Below, one piece after another: positions 17,900 through 27,218 of a stretch of DNA of 64,000 nt. The notes beneath the pieces were generated by a model, which was not told where the DNA came from, searched no databases, and saw only the letters and a program-made list of their open reading frames with translations. Each line of letters starts with the position of its first letter. Position 1 is the stretch's first letter. The translations under genes were made by a program, and so were the position numbers. The DNA comes from a virus. The DNA lies in IMG/VR virus record IMGVR_UViG_3300014720_000019, positions 43,116 to 107,115 of that record; one strand, 5' to 3'.

Positions 17900-20800
17900 T
17901 GAACTAGACAAGCCAACAATACAATTAGATCAACTAGATAAAGTAACCTTTGATGGTACTGTCTACAATGAAGTTACTAAGTCTGCTGATAATATTTTAG
18001 CAACAACACAATTAAACAGTAATTTATCCTATGACAACTTCTTATTACACTCATCTAAAGAGTGGTTATCAACATTAGAAGATATAACATCAGATCTTGT
18101 TAAAGAGACTAAAGACACATCTGATAGGATTAAACAACAAAATAAAGTAATAGATGGCATCAATAAAGCAGCCCCAGATGCAGCCCCATTTAAAGACACA
18201 TCTGCTAAGCTGCAAGAAGGAGTTAAAGACTTATCAGAGAGTAGCAAAGCAATGGCACAAGTATATGATTATACAGGTGCTATTAACTTCATATCAAGTA
18301 CAAGTGTTAACACAGTTGCTGGCTCCATTGTTAGTACTAGTGACCTAGGTATGTTTAATAGAAGCCCCTCTATTACAAACATTGCTAATACAAAGGTAGA
18401 TAAGATATCAACCTCCTTTCAATTTAGTGACACATCATTAACACAAGATGACAAACATATAACAATTACCAATCAAAGAACTATTAGTGCTAGTGATGAC
18501 AATAAGGTTGTATCTAATACCACATCAACTACATCATCTGATAATAAGACAACTGCTGTTAACAGTCATCAAGTAGTAACTAATGAGCAAGCTTTATATA
18601 ATAACACAACAACAGTAGTAGCTAAGGAGGCTGCTATATTTGGTAGTGGAGGACCAACAACAGTAATAGGACAAACAGGTATAACAATAGCTGCTGGTCA
18701 AACAAATAAGACAACAGCATCAGGCGCATCAACAGACCCAGCACCAACTGAGATATTACCAGAATTACCACCTCCTAATATTGAATTATTATCAATAGGA
18801 GATATAACATCAAAGGCTAATGGTAGCTGCATTACAAGTGGAGATACAATTGGTAATAACTGTAATAAGTTTGGAGTCATATCAATTGACAACACTCAAT
18901 CTTCAACAACAACAGCTATTACAAGTAAGGCTCAAACGGTAGTTACTAGTGATGCTTTAACATATAATGGCACACAAAACACTGGCATACTAGTAACACC
19001 TACTGCCATATTAGCAGGTACAGGATTAGCACCACTAATACCAATACTAGGAGAAGTATTACCACCAATTATTATTGACTTGCCAGAGTTACCAGAGTTT
19101 CCATTTGGCAGTTTAGCAGACTTCTTATCTAAGTGTTTACCATTCAATATTGCCACACCAACTACTATTAATAATAATAGTAGTACTACTAACACAGATA
19201 TAACCACAAGTGTTGGTAATGGAGAAATAATAACCAGCCCTGTTCTTAATCCTGCTGAGCCTCCACCATTAGAAGTTGCACCAGAACCTCCATTAGTTGT
19301 ATTAGAGCCGCAGTCTAGTACACAACCAACCACACCAACATTAGATGAGCCAGTTGATATATCATTAGAAGATCCATTAGTACAACCAAGTAAGACATCT
19401 GAGCCTGCTAGCAATAAACAAGTAAAAGCTAATAAGACTGATAGAGCAGTTGATGAGGCACCAGTTCAATCTAACCAAACAAAGAACAAACAACATAATA
19501 CCAAAGGTGTAGTAATAGCTGCTTCTCAATTAGGCATATTACATCCTGTATTACAAAGACCAGAGGATGTTATTAATCCTAATAAAAACACCACACAATC
19601 TACATCTATAGTGCCTGAGATATCACCACAACTAACATATGGTGAGTCATTAAAGTCAATAACAAACTTACAACAATTTGAAGTTGTTCAGTCATTTAGT
19701 AAAGACATTAGACCTTTTATAACAGGTAATTATAGTGACTTTACAAAGGCAATTGCAATAGTAGAAACAAGTGGAATAACTATTAGTACTGACTACCCAA
19801 CAACCATTAATAATATATTATCTGATAAGTCTATAGTTAATCAGATACAGACATTTATTAACACTAAAAGACCAATTGGACAGGGAGGACAACAGCCACC
19901 AAACATACAAGATGATATATCTAATCCTATATCAGATCTTAATAGTGGTGGCAATAACTTTAGAACGCCTGCTACACCTGGACAAGGCATATTAGATACT
20001 ATGACAGTATTAGGTGAACCATCAACTACAACTAAAATGTCTATACTAAGAACAACTCCTGGTTGGTTTAGTAATAATGATCAAATAGCTAACATTGATC
20101 CTAATACTGTAACTGACTTTAAGTTTGGGGATGAACTAATTGATAATGCTAACTTAGCTGGCATATCAGAGTTATTAAATAACAAGTATGTAGATACTAT
20201 TAAAGGATTAATACCAGATTCTAAGATACAATCAGCCCTCTCATTAACACAAGATATAGCTGCTGGCAGAATAACAACACCACAAGAGTATGCAAGAGCT
20301 ATTGCTAATGTAGCAGGAGGAGAAATAGCAACATACATAACATATGCTGAGCAAGCATTTAACATATATCAACAAGTAGAACAGGGCAACTATACAGCAC
20401 TATTAGATATACCAGGAGTATCTAATGTATTAGGCAGTAAAGGCACAGCAGTAGCATCAAAGGTGTTATCTCTAATAAGTAAGAAGAACATAACTGATAA
20501 GGATATATATGATGTAGCTGGTAGTATATTCACAGCATTAACAGGCATTGGAATACCCTTATTAGATGAGCTAGCTAAACTACTAGGATGTATTGACTCA
20601 TTAAAACAAACAGAGCCCTTTCTACAATCAATATCTAACCCAGACTTACAAGACATTATTGATTATCTACCTAGAATAATACAATCAGCAAAAGATAATA
20701 ATGTTGTATTAAATATAAACCCTGATAACTCTAGAATAATACAATCAGCAAAGGATAATAATGTTGTATTAAATATAAACCCTGATAACTGTGGTCAAGT

Positions 20801-21194
20801 AATAGAGTTATCAGCAGAAGAAGCAACTATAACTGTAATAGAGATTGGGCCATCATATATTAAGTTCAAGTTAGATAGTAGAGATCTAATAAGATTTAAC
20901 AATAATCCATTACCAGACATAGGAACATATGTAAATGTATACTCAGAGTTCTACACTGATAGAGTTACAAATAAAGTCTTATTACCTTATAAAGTTGGGA
21001 CTCAATTCACATCTAATATCATTGAATATGTAATTACAAGTAGAAATGGAAGTGAATACACAGCAACTCTTATAAATACTAATACTATATTAACCTTAGA
21101 AGATAACATCACAGGCAGTCTATATGAGTATAGATCTATAGACATTGGTAATAGATTAGCACCTTACATACTAGACTCATACATACTTTTATAA
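17883..21194 (+). CDS. Very large Thr/Ser-rich baseplate or spike-associated protein (1103 aa)
   Basis: The first 130 residues are helical with charged heptads (ETKDTSDRIKQQNKVIDGI). Residues about 140-340 are Thr/Ser/Asn-rich short strands (DDKHITITNQRTISASD, TTVIGQTGITIAAGQT), the texture of an elongated beta-helix or spike stalk. A Pro-rich, low-complexity linker (about residues 395-560) leads to a helical C-terminal part and a final beta domain. Near residue 930 a 20-residue unit is repeated exactly through a DNA tandem duplication. An AAGGGAGA site lies just before the ATG, inside the upstream gene. The function is unknown; size and place suggest a central baseplate component. Confidence 0.65.
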   Translation: MTTTFSELDKPTIQLDQLDKVTFDGTVYNEVTKSADNILATTQLNSNLSYDNFLLHSSKEWLSTLEDITSDLVKETKDTSDRIKQQNKVIDGINKAAPDAAPFKDTSAKLQEGVKDLSESSKAMAQVYDYTGAINFISSTSVNTVAGSIVSTSDLGMFNRSPSITNIANTKVDKISTSFQFSDTSLTQDDKHITITNQRTISASDDNKVVSNTTSTTSSDNKTTAVNSHQVVTNEQALYNNTTTVVAKEAAIFGSGGPTTVIGQTGITIAAGQTNKTTASGASTDPAPTEILPELPPPNIELLSIGDITSKANGSCITSGDTIGNNCNKFGVISIDNTQSSTTTAITSKAQTVVTSDALTYNGTQNTGILVTPTAILAGTGLAPLIPILGEVLPPIIIDLPELPEFPFGSLADFLSKCLPFNIATPTTINNNSSTTNTDITTSVGNGEIITSPVLNPAEPPPLEVAPEPPLVVLEPQSSTQPTTPTLDEPVDISLEDPLVQPSKTSEPASNKQVKANKTDRAVDEAPVQSNQTKNKQHNTKGVVIAASQLGILHPVLQRPEDVINPNKNTTQSTSIVPEISPQLTYGESLKSITNLQQFEVVQSFSKDIRPFITGNYSDFTKAIAIVETSGITISTDYPTTINNILSDKSIVNQIQTFINTKRPIGQGGQQPPNIQDDISNPISDLNSGGNNFRTPATPGQGILDTMTVLGEPSTTTKMSILRTTPGWFSNNDQIANIDPNTVTDFKFGDELIDNANLAGISELLNNKYVDTIKGLIPDSKIQSALSLTQDIAAGRITTPQEYARAIANVAGGEIATYITYAEQAFNIYQQVEQGNYTALLDIPGVSNVLGSKGTAVASKVLSLISKKNITDKDIYDVAGSIFTALTGIGIPLLDELAKLLGCIDSLKQTEPFLQSISNPDLQDIIDYLPRIIQSAKDNNVVLNINPDNSRIIQSAKDNNVVLNINPDNCGQVIELSAEEATITVIEIGPSYIKFKLDSRDLIRFNNNPLPDIGTYVNVYSEFYTDRVTNKVLLPYKVGTQFTSNIIEYVITSRNGSEYTATLINTNTILTLEDNITGSLYEYRSIDIGNRLAPYILDSYILL
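20671..20790 (+). repeat. 60-bp in-frame tandem duplication
   Basis: Bases 20671-20730 and 20731-20790 are identical except for one A-to-G change (20693 versus 20753). Because 60 is a multiple of three, the 1103-residue protein simply gains a second copy of a 20-residue unit (RIIQSAKDNNVVLNINPDN plus one residue), and the single change is silent. Confidence 0.97.
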
Positions 21195-21207
21195 GAGATA
21201 AAATAAC

Positions 21208-21558
21208 ATGTTTATACCAGCTACTAAATACATAACAGAAGGATTTGCCATATATCTAATACCTAAAACAGATAGTCAAATAGCCACTATAAAAATTACC
21301 TATTCAGATATTAATCCAATACTAGATTGGCTCAAATGCAACAAACAGCTAACTATATATGAGGAGGACATATTAATACTAAGAGAGCCAAGAATAGTAA
21401 CTATTAATTACACTCTTATAAAAGGCTTTTACACCATAGATGTATCCTACAAACAAGGCTTATACATTGTTGATAATGAATCAATAACAATAGGTCTAGT
21501 AAAAGATGAAAAGACAGTGCATATTAACTTTCCACAATCAGCATATAAACTAATATAA
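21208..21558 (+). CDS. Small hypothetical baseplate-region protein (116 aa)
   Basis: Not recognised. It is an all-beta-looking protein (FAIYLIPK, TIYEEDILILREPRIVTINYT). It lies between the 1103-residue protein and a gp25-like wedge protein. In contractile systems small beta proteins here (LysM or gp53-like adaptors) join hub and wedge, but there is no recognisable LysM motif. The start follows AAAATAACATG, the common context of this operon. Confidence 0.6.
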   Translation: MFIPATKYITEGFAIYLIPKTDSQIATIKITYSDINPILDWLKCNKQLTIYEEDILILREPRIVTINYTLIKGFYTIDVSYKQGLYIVDNESITIGLVKDEKTVHINFPQSAYKLI

Positions 21559-21562
21559 CAAC

Positions 21563-21922
21563 ATGTTTGATATAAAAGGTACTACAGATATTGAGTTAGA
21601 TAATAGAGGAGATATAATACTTGAGACAACACCTAACTCATTATTTAGAAAGGCATTATTAACACCTAAAGGTTATATATCATATGAGTATGCTCCTGAC
21701 TCTACTATTGATAGTAACTATGGTAATAATGTTTATTACAAGATTAGAGAGAATATAAACACTGATGTAATAGCAACATTAAATGATGATGTTAGAGATG
21801 CTGCATCCTATGTTAATGTGCCAACAAAGAACATACAAGCATCAGTTGATTCTTTAGCAACTATAAACTATCTAATAACATATACAGACACATCTACACA
21901 GGAGATAACAATAAATGTCTAG
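21563..21922 (+). CDS. Baseplate wedge protein, gp25 / Mu gp46-like (119 aa)
   Basis: The length and pattern match the gp25/W family: FDIKGTTDIELDNRGDIIL, then an LLTPKG block, YGNNVYYKIRENIN, and a helix with DDVRDAASY. In T4 gp25 starts sheath polymerisation around the baseplate and forms the inner wedge core with gp6 and gp53. The neighbouring J-like gene, which overlaps it by 8 bases, is the usual partner. The LLTPKG motif corresponds to the more common LLTPRG. Confidence 0.75.
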   Translation: MFDIKGTTDIELDNRGDIILETTPNSLFRKALLTPKGYISYEYAPDSTIDSNYGNNVYYKIRENINTDVIATLNDDVRDAASYVNVPTKNIQASVDSLATINYLITYTDTSTQEITINV

Positions 21923-22976
21923 AACAATTGAACAGATATTAGATGATATAAAACTTCAGTTTAGAGATGGCCCCTTACAAACAGCAGCTAATAACAGGGG
22001 CAACTTATACTCTTTAATAAGGGGTATAGCTATATCATGTTATAACCAAGAACAAATAATAGAAGAGTTATTAAATACTAGACTAGTAACAACAGCATCA
22101 GGTGTTAATTTAGACATATATGCTAATAACTATGGTCTTATTAGAAGACAAGGTACAAGTGCATTTGGCTCTGTTATTATTAAGTCAACTGAGGATTTAG
22201 TATTGCCATCTAGAACATTACTACAAACACAAGATGGACTATTAACCTATGAAACAGTGGCAGCAACAAGACTACCAGCTAATAAGGAGATAACGGTTGA
22301 CATTGCATCTATATCTAAGACCTTTGAAGCAAACCTATCAGCCTCATCCGTTCTTATATCCCCTATATATCCAAAGTTATTTATTCAAGTTGGTAAGTTT
22401 AGAGATACTAGTAATATTATTATTGGCTCATTAAGTGGTGGTTCAAGTGTTGAGTCTGATAACTCATTAAGAGATAGGTTATCTATTTATATTAATAATA
22501 AAGGCATAGTAACCCTGCCATCTATTAAAGCATTAGCACAGAACTATGTTAGTGATGTCTACTTTGTTGAAGGAAGACCAGCCCCAGGATATACAACAAT
22601 ATATGTAAACACACAAGATCAATTAACAATTGACCTACTAACTAATAAGTTAAATGAGATAAAACCTATTGGCACCTTATTAGTAATTGAACCAATACAA
22701 TACCAACAAGTAGATATTATAGTAGAAGTGACATATACAAATAACATTACTGACTCCTTATCTATTATTAACAGTAGTGTTAAACAAGCTATAAATATAT
22801 ACTTTAATAGCTTGTCAATTGGAGATACTTTAATATTAAATAACTTGTCAACTTTTATTAGTTCATATACTGGATATATTAATAGAATAGTTAAACCATC
22901 AACTGATTTAACACCTCTAATTAGTCAGTATTTATTGATTCCAAATGAGGTAAAAATTAATGTTAAATCAAAGTAA
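21915..22976 (+). CDS. Baseplate J-like wedge protein (353 aa)
   Basis: A clear gpJ/gp6-type protein: ASGVNLDIYANNYGLIRRQGTSAFGSVIIKS (quoted in parts: GVNLDIYANNYGL, RRQGTSAFGSV), VLPSRTLLQTQDGLLYET-like segment, LSGGSSVESDNSLRDRL, and a C-terminal domain YQQVDIIVEVTY. These proteins dimerise to form the iris-like ring of the baseplate. The length is close to that of P2/Mu J proteins. AGGAGA lies 11 bases before the start. The 3' end overlaps the next gene by 17 bases. Confidence 0.88.
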   Translation: MSRTIEQILDDIKLQFRDGPLQTAANNRGNLYSLIRGIAISCYNQEQIIEELLNTRLVTTASGVNLDIYANNYGLIRRQGTSAFGSVIIKSTEDLVLPSRTLLQTQDGLLTYETVAATRLPANKEITVDIASISKTFEANLSASSVLISPIYPKLFIQVGKFRDTSNIIIGSLSGGSSVESDNSLRDRLSIYINNKGIVTLPSIKALAQNYVSDVYFVEGRPAPGYTTIYVNTQDQLTIDLLTNKLNEIKPIGTLLVIEPIQYQQVDIIVEVTYTNNITDSLSIINSSVKQAINIYFNSLSIGDTLILNNLSTFISSYTGYINRIVKPSTDLTPLISQYLLIPNEVKINVKSK

Positions 22977-25023
22977 TTACTATTTTAATTTACTACTAAC
23001 ATATTTAGATCAGGGCGGTAATAATATATGGTGGTCAACTAATAAGATTAAAACAACAAAGCCTACAGCACAACTTGTTGTAACTGGACAAGGTATAGAA
23101 GATGGATGTATAGAAGAGGATTGCATCCCTATTTGCTCAGAGATTATAGAGAATGAGCAGCAGATATTAGAAGAGATAGTTGGCACCCAACAATTAATAT
23201 ATCCAACATTTAATATATCTAATACACTATCAATTAAGTTAAACAACTTATATCTTATAGACACGCCAAACTACATAGAAGATGAGTGTATTGAATCAGA
23301 ATGCATTGAAGAGTTTGGTATATGGACAAAGGCTATAAAAACTAATAATAAAGTTGTAGTTGAGGATGAGACGTACTATTTCATAAAAGCTAATATTGAT
23401 GGATATGGTTTTGCCTATATATATTCCATATTCTTAATTCATGAAGAAACAGGAGAAGAAATACAAATAGTAAAGAACAAAGGATTATTATCACCTAATA
23501 TTACTATTGAATATGAAGTTCCACAGGGATTTAACGTTGCTCTTGTTATAACTAAGTTCAACATAGAAGAAATAGTAACAACATACAAATTTGTATCTAG
23601 CCCTTTATATTTAAGATCAAATTTTAATACAAATATTGTTTGGGGCCCCTTATATCACAACATAGAAGAAGTATTACTAACAATAATATATCTATTAAAT
23701 ACTGATCTAGATATAGAAGATGATAATAGATTAATATTATATAAAACAAAACAACAAGTACTAACAAATATTCTTCTTCAAACTATACAATCAATTACTA
23801 CTGATAATAGTTATAACTACTCATATATAAAGAATAAAACTAGTCCATCTTTATACAATTTACTAGTAACAAATAACACTGAAGTAATAGATGATATAAG
23901 TATTAATCCCGCAATATATGAGACTCATAATTACATAAAAGAAGAAGAGTCAGATCTTATTATATTGTTATTAACTATTGTACTAGCTCTAACTAATAGC
24001 CCTTTACTACAAATTTATATTGACAAAACAATCTCTATTGATAGTTATAACTTAAAGGAGTTAGTATTAAAAGTAATAGCTTTAACTGAAGCTTATAAAA
24101 TAACTAAGGATATATACATATTATCAATTGCTACAACTACTATAAATCAAATAGAAAAGAGATTTCTAATAACTAATAACAAGTACATTGAATCTCTAAA
24201 TAATCCTATACAGACAATAGAGTCTAAGATTTATGGCGATTTGTTTAATTACTATATTAACAAGACAACTATAACTACTAAAGATTATATTGAATCGGAG
24301 ATAACCTATCTAGCTAATATCAACCTGTATTTGACAGATGCAAAACAAATAATAACGAATAATCCTATTCATCTATTACTACTTAATCTAATAGAAGCAT
24401 CAATATATAAGCCAAACCCCACCTCTCTAATAACTACAGTTACTAACATATCAAATACAAGTTATTTATCATCTAATATATTTGAATCTTATAAACTACA
24501 TAAAAAAGAAGTAATAACAACATTTAAAGATTCTATACCAACTGATTTTGGTTGGTTATCTTCTTCTACTCCTATACTAGACCAAATAATAGAAGCAATA
24601 ACAAAACCAATAATTGATTTATATATTCACTCTAAATATATACAAGATAGTTATATATATAAAGAAGCCCTAATAAATACATATAAAGGATTATTTATCA
24701 ATAGTAAAGAATTATTACCCCTAACTTTTACCAACAATTTAGGACTAATTAGAGATAGCTTATGGCCTGGTAAGTATAGTAATAGCGTTGATTTAGAAGT
24801 CAAAGGATATATAGATGAAGACATTTATGATAGATATAACAATATAAAAAGTCTAGGTATTGAGACAAATCTTATATCTACTATAGATCTTCCAGTTATT
24901 AATAATTTTGATACGTGCATTGATATTATTAAGAAAGAGGACTTTAGATGTCAAGTTGACATTAATGGTCAGTTAATACTACTAACAGATGGACAGTGTG
25001 ATTTAGCGCCGCCAGTACTATGA
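22960..25023 (+). CDS. Large hypothetical baseplate protein (687 aa)
   Basis: Not recognised. It is rich in Ile, Asn, Thr and Tyr. Near the N-terminus two acidic Cys motifs occur (GCIEEDCIPIC and ECIESECIEE). The middle is largely helical and the C-terminus is beta-rich, ending with two more Cys residues. It follows the J-like gene, where many phages encode the tail-fibre-attaching wedge (I-like or gp7-like) protein; that is only a positional guess. Its stop TGA forms ATGA with a 25-codon downstream frame. Confidence 0.62.
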   Translation: MLNQSNYYFNLLLTYLDQGGNNIWWSTNKIKTTKPTAQLVVTGQGIEDGCIEEDCIPICSEIIENEQQILEEIVGTQQLIYPTFNISNTLSIKLNNLYLIDTPNYIEDECIESECIEEFGIWTKAIKTNNKVVVEDETYYFIKANIDGYGFAYIYSIFLIHEETGEEIQIVKNKGLLSPNITIEYEVPQGFNVALVITKFNIEEIVTTYKFVSSPLYLRSNFNTNIVWGPLYHNIEEVLLTIIYLLNTDLDIEDDNRLILYKTKQQVLTNILLQTIQSITTDNSYNYSYIKNKTSPSLYNLLVTNNTEVIDDISINPAIYETHNYIKEEESDLIILLLTIVLALTNSPLLQIYIDKTISIDSYNLKELVLKVIALTEAYKITKDIYILSIATTTINQIEKRFLITNNKYIESLNNPIQTIESKIYGDLFNYYINKTTITTKDYIESEITYLANINLYLTDAKQIITNNPIHLLLLNLIEASIYKPNPTSLITTVTNISNTSYLSSNIFESYKLHKKEVITTFKDSIPTDFGWLSSSTPILDQIIEAITKPIIDLYIHSKYIQDSYIYKEALINTYKGLFINSKELLPLTFTNNLGLIRDSLWPGKYSNSVDLEVKGYIDEDIYDRYNNIKSLGIETNLISTIDLPVINNFDTCIDIIKKEDFRCQVDINGQLILLTDGQCDLAPPVL

Positions 25024-25097
25024 ATATTACTACAAGAAACAAACTATCCAATAACGCAAGAAACATCAATTCAAGACAACATATTAATAGAAAGTAA
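25020..25097 (+). CDS. Candidate 25-residue basic microprotein
   Basis: A 26-codon frame starts in the ATGA shared with the upstream stop (25020-25023) and ends in the TAATG shared with the downstream start (25095-25099). It fills the whole spacer with no base left over. The product begins MNITTRNKLSNNARNINSRQ and is very basic (seven Arg/Lys). There is no Shine-Dalgarno, so translation would depend on coupling. It may be a real small protein, a coupling leader that carries ribosomes to the next gene, or a remnant; the double overlap is the only evidence. Confidence 0.4.
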   Translation: MNITTRNKLSNNARNINSRQHINRK

Positions 25098-26167
25098 TGA
25101 GTAACATAACAATTCCTGAGTTACCCTTAGTAACAACAATTCCTCTTAATAGCCTCATACCATTTGAAAATATACAAAATAATGAGACACAAGCTACAAC
25201 CTTATCTACAATCCTATCTAATGTTGTTCCTAGTACAAAGTTATATATAAATAATGTATTATCTGGCACCTATCCAGCTTTAAACATAATAGCTGGATCT
25301 AATATAACTTTAGCTGGATCTAACTCATCTAATTACTATAACCTAACCATTAATAGCACCATACCAAACCCCCTATCAATTGCTAATGTTGGAGGAGGCA
25401 TTCAATTATATAAGAACTTTAATACTAATTATAACTTTAAGACGTTAGTAGCAGGTTCTAATATATCTATTACACCAGATACTGACATAGTAACCATCTC
25501 AGCTACTAATGTTGGTGAGACTAACACTGTTACAACTGTTGGTACAGGCGTATCATTATTTAAACAAAAGACAGGATCAGATCTACAATTCAAATCTATA
25601 GTAGCAGGCTCCAACATATCTATTGATACAAGTAATAACAATCAAATAGTAATTAATAGTACTGGTGGATCTTCTAATGCAACGGGCCAAAATATAGGTA
25701 TTGGCACAGGTAGATTATATGTTAATAATGTGTCATCCGTACTTAGATTCAAAACACTAAGAGCAGGATCTAACATACTTATAAGTGATGGTGCATCAGA
25801 GGTTATTATTAGTGCTGTTACTGGTGGAGAAGGAACCACCACTAACTTAGCTTCTAAGTATATAACAGGACAATCATTTGGCTCTCTTATCCCAAGTAAC
25901 AATCAAGTATTTAAAGTAGTTAATAGTGATCGGTGGGCATTAGCATTACCAAGTGATAGTACAACACCAATTATAAACTTTCTAGCTTTCTATTTAAGTG
26001 GTAGACTATATTTATCTAACAACTTTATTGATGGATTAACTGGCATAGTAGCAGGTACTATCTACTATCTTAACAATAATTCAACATACTCAACTACAGC
26101 TTCTACTGTTGTATTAGGAGTTGGTATAAATACAACAACAATATGGTTTAAACCCTATGCTGCATAA
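25097..26167 (+). CDS. Tail fibre-like protein with three beta repeats (356 aa)
   Basis: Three repeats of about 40-45 residues (about 96-135, 145-186 and 200-240) share the pattern G-G-(I/V)-LY/LF ... (F)K(T/S)(L/I)-AGSNI-I ... V-I-(S/N), which is typical of repetitive fibre shafts. The N-terminal 60 residues may attach to the baseplate, and the C-terminal 110 residues form a different domain (GIVAGTIYYLNNNSTY ... GVGINTTTIWFKPY) that could be the receptor-binding or trimerisation tip. It overlaps the following oxidoreductase gene by 11 bases. Confidence 0.7.
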   Translation: MSNITIPELPLVTTIPLNSLIPFENIQNNETQATTLSTILSNVVPSTKLYINNVLSGTYPALNIIAGSNITLAGSNSSNYYNLTINSTIPNPLSIANVGGGIQLYKNFNTNYNFKTLVAGSNISITPDTDIVTISATNVGETNTVTTVGTGVSLFKQKTGSDLQFKSIVAGSNISIDTSNNNQIVINSTGGSSNATGQNIGIGTGRLYVNNVSSVLRFKTLRAGSNILISDGASEVIISAVTGGEGTTTNLASKYITGQSFGSLIPSNNQVFKVVNSDRWALALPSDSTTPIINFLAFYLSGRLYLSNNFIDGLTGIVAGTIYYLNNNSTYSTTASTVVLGVGINTTTIWFKPYAA

Positions 26168-27218
26168 TAGAACATTAGTAATAATAGGGGCAGGGCCAAG
26201 AGGCTTAGCATGTGCCATACAAGGACAAGATATATTTAATAATATATACATCATTGATGATAGTCCCACTACTAGTTGGAGTTCAGTATCAACTGTTGCT
26301 AACTTTGAACTTAGATCACCAATGTCATTTGACCTAGTAACCTATAGTAATAATTATAGAGAATATTCTTTAGGATCAATATTAAACCAAGAAGACATAA
26401 TATTTGACACCCAAGAAGCAATAGAGAGTGACTCTAGAAGACTAAACAGAGTTGATTTTTACAATTATATATGTACTATAAAGTCTATGTTAGAGAGCAA
26501 ATCAAATATCAACTTTATATATAGTAAAGTTATAAGCATATACAACAATAAAGTACAACTAGCTAATAATGATTATATAAAGTTTGACTATTTAATACTT
26601 GCTCAAGGAGTAGTAGAAAGACTAACACCAACAAACTTAAAATCCTACAAACAAGTAACTAACTTAGACATATTAAACAACACATATGACAAGTTATTAG
26701 TAGTTGGTAGTGGACAAGGCGCATATGACATAGCTTCCTACTTATATAACAAGGGCACAAATGTTGGCATTTATATTAACAAACTACCTAAGATACATCA
26801 ATATCCAGCCCCATCTTATAGTATATGGCAGTCAAGATCAGCCCTATCTAACTACTGTGCATTATTACCATCTATTGACTCAAGAAAAAGATATATAACT
26901 AATGTCAAACAATGGGGGCCATCAATAACACCAAACAATGAATATCTACTAACAACAATACCCATATATTTGAATGAAGACATAAAAGATGTTATTAGTA
27001 AATACAATAATAGATACATATGTAGAACAGGTATAACACCTATTAATACATTAGGATTACAACAAACAGATATAACCACTAACTTTAGAGTTAAAGGTAC
27101 TGACATATTTGTAACAGGCCCCTTATCAACCCTATATGATGGACCAAGAGTAAATTCAATAATATCAAGCAGTTCAACTGCAATTAAAATAATGGAGGAG
27201 ATAGATGCAAGTATTTAA
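26157..27218 (+). CDS. FAD/NAD(P)-binding oxidoreductase (monooxygenase-like) (353 aa)
   Basis: A flavoprotein-type enzyme in the middle of the baseplate genes. The N-terminal Rossmann motif is VIIGAGPRGLACA (Gly11-x-Gly13-x-x-Gly16) with acids at 34-35 that could hold the FAD ribose. LILAQG (residues 147-151) matches the LATG strand of flavin monooxygenases, and a second dinucleotide motif LLVVGSGQGAYDIA (Gly184-x-Gly186) should bind NAD(P)H. DIFVTGP near residue 325 fits the closing FAD contact. The layout resembles FAD-dependent N-hydroxylating or flavin-containing monooxygenases; the substrate is unknown. It overlaps the fibre-like gene by 11 bases and the next gene by 14, so it is co-expressed with virion proteins. 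Confidence 0.85.
   Translation: MLHNRTLVIIGAGPRGLACAIQGQDIFNNIYIIDDSPTTSWSSVSTVANFELRSPMSFDLVTYSNNYREYSLGSILNQEDIIFDTQEAIESDSRRLNRVDFYNYICTIKSMLESKSNINFIYSKVISIYNNKVQLANNDYIKFDYLILAQGVVERLTPTNLKSYKQVTNLDILNNTYDKLLVVGSGQGAYDIASYLYNKGTNVGIYINKLPKIHQYPAPSYSIWQSRSALSNYCALLPSIDSRKRYITNVKQWGPSITPNNEYLLTTIPIYLNEDIKDVISKYNNRYICRTGITPINTLGLQQTDITTNFRVKGTDIFVTGPLSTLYDGPRVNSIISSSSTAIKIMEEIDASI

Noticed and set aside
18154-18348. A + strand 64-codon frame overlapping the start of the 1103-residue protein
   Set aside because: It lies out of frame inside a well-supported gene, is Gln/Leu-rich from frameshifted codons and has no start signal.
18932-19414. A 160-codon open frame on the - strand inside the 1103-residue protein gene
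   Set aside because: It is the antisense shadow of a Thr/Pro-rich coding region, has Val/Gly/Leu/Ser composition from complement codons and no ribosome site.
25384-25815. Repeats considered as a DNA repeat array
   Set aside because: The three units are similar only at protein level with diverged DNA, so they are fibre-shaft protein repeats rather than a DNA element.
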